A stretch of 10,038 nt of DNA. Source: JAWUWD01 sp034112085. Its GTDB lineage: Bacteria > Bacteroidota > Bacteroidia > Cytophagales > Cyclobacteriaceae. Positions 7,553-10,038 of this stretch are shown piece after piece; the first letter of the stretch is position 1, and each line of letters begins with the position of its first letter. The stretch is from NCBI GenBank assembly GCA_034112085.1, contig JAWUWD010000018.1:1-10038 (forward strand), read 5' to 3'. The position numbers and the translations under genes were made by a program. Under the pieces are notes generated by a model. The model saw only the letters and a program-made list of their open reading frames with translations. It did not search any database and was not told where the DNA came from.

Positions 7553-7606
7553 AAAGGAAGAAGATCAAATGAATAAAATTAATTTTTAACGAAAATATTT
7601 AAGAAA

Positions 7607-8047
7607 ATGAGTTTAGTAAGATATAATACCAATTATGATGATTTTGTTCCGTCAACTTTTAACGGATTTGTTAATCGATTTATCAATGATCAACAGACGA
7701 AAAGTCCAACTAATGAAACCAAATTCCTACCTAATGTAGATGTGATTGAGAAAGAGAATGCTTTTGAATTACAGGTTGCATTACCAGGTATGAAAAAAGA
7801 GGGTGTAGAGCTTGAAGTCGCAGACAATATTCTTACGTTGAAAGGTGAGCGTAAAATGGAGAGTGAAAAAGCAGAGGGAAGATATTACAGCTTTGAAACA
7901 CAATATGGTTCCTTTAAAAGAAGCTTCAAATTACCTAAGAATGTAGATCAAGCAAAAGTTGACGCATCATTCGAAAACGGAATTTTAAAAATCAATTTAT
8001 CAAAAATTGATGAGCAAGAACTGAAGACAACCATTAAGATAAAGTAA
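7607..8047 (+). CDS. hsp20: Hsp20 / alpha-crystallin small heat-shock protein
   Basis: ATP-independent cytoplasmic holdase that binds unfolding proteins during heat or oxidative stress and keeps them soluble for DnaK/ClpB. The alpha-crystallin domain spans about residues 40-133: LPNVDVIE at 41-48, VALPGMKKEGVELEV at 57-71, GSFKRSFKLP at 101-110, and the signature ASFENGILKINLSK at 120-133. The C-terminal tail has an I-x-I motif (I143, I145), which in this family docks into a neighbouring subunit to build the oligomer. The length of 146 is typical and the gene is intact. The ATG is set by the family-typical short N-terminus (MSLVRYN). It has only an A-rich leader and no clear Shine-Dalgarno. 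It is followed by its own terminator. Confidence 0.96.
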   Translation: MSLVRYNTNYDDFVPSTFNGFVNRFINDQQTKSPTNETKFLPNVDVIEKENAFELQVALPGMKKEGVELEVADNILTLKGERKMESEKAEGRYYSFETQYGSFKRSFKLPKNVDQAKVDASFENGILKINLSKIDEQELKTTIKIK

Positions 8048-8071
8048 GTTCAGTTAGTAGTTGATAGGTTG

Positions 8072-8109
8072 AGGAAGTGAGGAGTAGCAATACTTTTTAC
8101 TTCCTTTTT
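8072..8109 (+). terminator. Terminator of hsp20: 15-bp stem with GCAA tetraloop
   Basis: Bases 8072-8086 pair with 8091-8105 without a bulge, including three G-U wobbles, around the loop GCAA (8087-8090), a GNRA tetraloop. A T run continues to 8109. It begins 25 bases after the hsp20 stop codon and probably separates hsp20 from the protease gene. Confidence 0.75.
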
Positions 8110-8128
8110 GTTATTGAATCCTATTAAT

Positions 8129-8168
8129 AATTAGTGTTATGTTAACGAATATTAACATAACACTAATT
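8129..8168. repeat. Perfect 17-bp inverted repeat between hsp20 and degP
   Basis: AATTAGTGTTATGTTAA (8129-8145) is an exact reverse complement of 8152-8168, with the six-base spacer CGAATA. There is no T tract on the plus-strand side, so it is not an ordinary intrinsic terminator. It ends 49 bases before the degP start codon. It could be an operator for a dimeric regulator, or an mRNA-leader hairpin controlling degP. Confidence 0.75.
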
Positions 8169-8217
8169 GCATGTCTTCGTATATGTATTCAGATTTAATA
8201 AAAATTAAAAGAATGAT

Positions 8218-9666
8218 ATGAGCAAGCGACAATTTTTGTTAGGAGTATTTTTATCTGCGGTATTTGGTGGAGTGATGGTATTGGTAGGAATGCAAATAAT
8301 AGCTCCTAATCAAGCAGGATATAATTCGATACAAGACCGTCAACAAGTTCAGTTGACTAATTACAATAAGGGCGATGATAATTATATAGTGCCAGAAGGG
8401 CTTAATTTTGTCCACGCGGCAAAGAAAGTCACCCCAGGTGTAGTTCACATTAGATCAAGGTATAACACAGGTGGCCAGAGCCAAAATGCCTTAGATAATT
8501 TCTTCAGACCATATGGTAATGGGGCTCCTTCTCAATCTTCAGGTTCTGGCGTGATCGTATCTGATGATGGATATGTGGTTACTAATAATCATGTAATAGA
8601 AGATGCAAGTGAGGTAGAAGTGTTATTGAGTGATAATAGGAGTTATGAGGCAAAGGTGATAGGTGTAGATCCACAAACTGACTTGGCATTATTGAAAATT
8701 GATGCAAATGCACTGACTTTTGTCAATTATGGAGATTCCGATGATCTAAAGATAGGAGAGTGGGTGTTGGCAGTAGGGAATCCATTTAACTTGACGTCAA
8801 CAGTCACGGCTGGTATAGTTAGTGCTAAAGCTCGAAACATTGGAATATTAAGAGATGGCAGTGGATTGCAGATAGAATCTTTTATCCAAACAGATGCTGC
8901 TGTGAACCCTGGAAATAGTGGAGGAGCATTGATTAATTTGAAAGGAGAATTGATAGGAATCAATACGGCAATAGCAACTCCAACTGGTACTTATGCAGGA
9001 TATTCTTTTGCAGTACCTGTGACACTTGTCAGAAAAGTGGTTGATGATTTGTTAGAATTTGGAAAAGTACAAAGAGGGTTACTCGGTATTAGAATTGGAG
9101 ATGTCAATGCTGCGGCCGCAAAACAATTAGGGTTAGACGTTTTACAGGGTGTTTATGTTTCATCTGTCAATGACAATAGTGCTGCTGAAGAGGCTGGAAT
9201 CGAACAAGGAGATGTTATCATTGGGATCAACGAAAGAGTAGTTAATAATGTATCTGAGCTTCAAGAGATGGTGGCAAGAAATAGACCTGGTGATGAGGTA
9301 AAGGTCACTTTGTTGAGGGGTGGAAATGAACGAGACGTTCTGGCTGTATTGAAGAATACTTCAGGGAATATGGAGATTGTAAGAAGAGAGTTGGTGGTAG
9401 ATATTGATGGAGCAGAATTTGAGAATCTATCTCCTGCAGAATTGGCTAAGTATGAAATTGAAGGAGGAATAAAGGTGACTCGGGTAGCAGAAGGTAAATG
9501 GCAAGAAGCTGGCATCAAGGCCGGGTTAATGATCACCTCTGTAGATAAAAATAAGATCAGTAATGTAACAGAGTTTGATCAATTGATGGGGAATAAGAAA
9601 GGTGGCCTTTTGATTGAAGGTTTCTATCAAAATGGAGAACAGGTCTATTACGGACTTGGATGGTAA
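8218..9666 (+). CDS. degP: DegP/DegQ (HtrA) family periplasmic serine protease with two PDZ domains
   Basis: Envelope protease and chaperone that degrades or holds misfolded periplasmic and outer-membrane proteins. Residues 7-29 are one hydrophobic helix after a basic start (MSKRQF), a signal sequence or membrane anchor. The trypsin-like domain covers about residues 62-280, with a complete catalytic triad: H125 in TNNHVIED, D155 in TDLALLKID, and S234 in NPGNSGGALIN. PDZ1 is at about 286-380 (begins RGLLGIRIGDV, contains AGIEQGDVIIGINE) and PDZ2 at about 390-478 (contains AGIKAGLMITSVDKN). The length of 482 is usual for the family, and nothing is truncated. The ATG at 8218 fits the signal sequence; the leader is A-rich without a clear Shine-Dalgarno. 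The gene is preceded by a perfect inverted repeat at 8129-8168. Its position after hsp20 puts two protein-quality genes side by side, though a terminator lies between them. Confidence 0.95.
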   Translation: MSKRQFLLGVFLSAVFGGVMVLVGMQIIAPNQAGYNSIQDRQQVQLTNYNKGDDNYIVPEGLNFVHAAKKVTPGVVHIRSRYNTGGQSQNALDNFFRPYGNGAPSQSSGSGVIVSDDGYVVTNNHVIEDASEVEVLLSDNRSYEAKVIGVDPQTDLALLKIDANALTFVNYGDSDDLKIGEWVLAVGNPFNLTSTVTAGIVSAKARNIGILRDGSGLQIESFIQTDAAVNPGNSGGALINLKGELIGINTAIATPTGTYAGYSFAVPVTLVRKVVDDLLEFGKVQRGLLGIRIGDVNAAAAKQLGLDVLQGVYVSSVNDNSAAEEAGIEQGDVIIGINERVVNNVSELQEMVARNRPGDEVKVTLLRGGNERDVLAVLKNTSGNMEIVRRELVVDIDGAEFENLSPAELAKYEIEGGIKVTRVAEGKWQEAGIKAGLMITSVDKNKISNVTEFDQLMGNKKGGLLIEGFYQNGEQVYYGLGW

Positions 9667-9692
9667 AAGTATCATCTTCAAATAATTAGCAT

Positions 9693-9722
9693 AAAAAACT
9701 ACGGAAATATCTGGGGTTTTTT
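9693..9722 (+). terminator. Weak candidate terminator after degP
   Basis: AAAAAAC (9693-9699) can pair with GTTTTTT (9716-9722) around a long G-rich loop. The stem is almost all A-T and is not GC-rich, so termination would be weak. It is the only candidate between degP and the next gene. Confidence 0.35.
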
Positions 9723-9731
9723 AATACAACC

Positions 9732-9763
9732 TTTTCCGCATTGCTATCTATTTCATAGCTTTG
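9732..9763 (+). promoter_or_regulatory. Promoter of the aldehyde dehydrogenase gene
   Basis: TAGCTTTG at 9756-9763 is an exact match to the Bacteroidota -7 box TAnnTTTG. TTTT at 9732-9735 lies 20 bases upstream, where a TTTG is expected. The box is 30 bases before the ATG at 9794, giving a leader of roughly 20-26 bases. This is the best promoter match in the window. Confidence 0.6.
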
Positions 9764-9793
9764 CACTCGAATTACACAAAATAATAATATAAG

Positions 9794-10038
9794 ATGCAAA
9801 AAGATAGTTTTGGAATGTCCGATGCTTTGAAGGCTCTAGGTCTGAAAGCAGTAAATAATGGTACTTCTACTGGTTCCGATAACTTCGGAAGTGGAGAAAC
9901 AATTTCTTCTTACTCTCCTACCGATGGAGCTTTAATTGGTAAAGTAACTACTACTACTAAAGAAGATTACGACAAAGTAATGGACACAGCCACTTCTGCA
10001 TTTTTGGAATTCAGAACAATGCCAGCTCAACAAAGAGG
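9794..10038 (+). CDS. ALDH7-type aldehyde dehydrogenase, N-terminal part (runs off the window)
   Basis: Only the first 81 codons are present; the gene continues past the right edge, so the catalytic Cys and Glu are not visible. The segment ETISSYSPTDGALIGKV (residues 35-51), then TTKEDYDKVMDTATSAFLEFRTMPAQQR (in parts, 54-81), matches the N-terminal NAD-binding region of the aldehyde dehydrogenase superfamily, and most resembles the ALDH7 (antiquitin, alpha-aminoadipic semialdehyde dehydrogenase) branch. If so, it would oxidise the semialdehyde of lysine breakdown to alpha-aminoadipate. The ATG at 9794 is used here; ATG 9815 (MSDALKALGL) is an alternative. It has its own promoter and is probably a separate unit from degP. 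Confidence 0.8.
   Translation, partial: MQKDSFGMSDALKALGLKAVNNGTSTGSDNFGSGETISSYSPTDGALIGKVTTTTKEDYDKVMDTATSAFLEFRTMPAQQR

Noticed and set aside
7538..7555. TGGCAT followed by TTGA, resembling a sigma-54 promoter upstream of hsp20
   Set aside because: The spacing between the GG and the second element is one base short and the essential GC is GA, so it fails the TGGCAC-N5-TTGC pattern.

Overview
The window is ordinary chromosomal housekeeping DNA from an AT-rich member of the Bacteroidota, most likely order Cytophagales. That placement is inferred from the 5S rRNA sequence, the family make-up, the general lack of strong Shine-Dalgarno sites, and several promoter-like sites of the Bacteroidota type (TTG, 19-20 bases, then a TAnnTTTG-like box). 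I see no insertion sequence, phage gene, CRISPR array, toxin-antitoxin pair or recognisable defence locus.

Layout, left to right. Positions 1-175 hold the end of an rRNA operon: a 5S rRNA gene and a strong intrinsic terminator. Next comes a run of three plus-strand genes: a large membrane-anchored protein with a DUF3352-like N-terminal part and an apparent seven-bladed beta-propeller (180-2894), an MscS-type mechanosensitive channel with an N-terminal periplasmic domain (2910-4553), and a cystathionine gamma-synthase/lyase (4618-5757) ending in a terminator. Two minus-strand transcripts follow: tRNA-Asn(GTT) with its own terminator and promoter-like site, and a divergent Nramp-family transporter that lacks the canonical metal-binding motif. 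Divergent from it is a stress-protection block: an Hsp20 small heat-shock protein and a DegP/HtrA-type periplasmic protease, each with its own start region. The window ends inside an ALDH7-type aldehyde dehydrogenase that has the best promoter match in the window.

How they work together: Hsp20 (cytoplasmic holdase) and DegP (envelope protease/chaperone) both handle misfolded proteins, and MscS relieves osmotic stress, so there is a loose stress theme. However, the genes are mostly separate transcription units divided by terminators. Only the first two protein genes (15-base gap) look like a firm operon.

The most interesting points are the Nramp-like protein with a replaced TM1 motif, the uncharacterised DUF3352-like/propeller protein with an unclear start, a perfect 17-bp inverted repeat between hsp20 and degP, and repeat-rich DNA upstream of hsp20. 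I did not find convincing evidence of a wholly new system.
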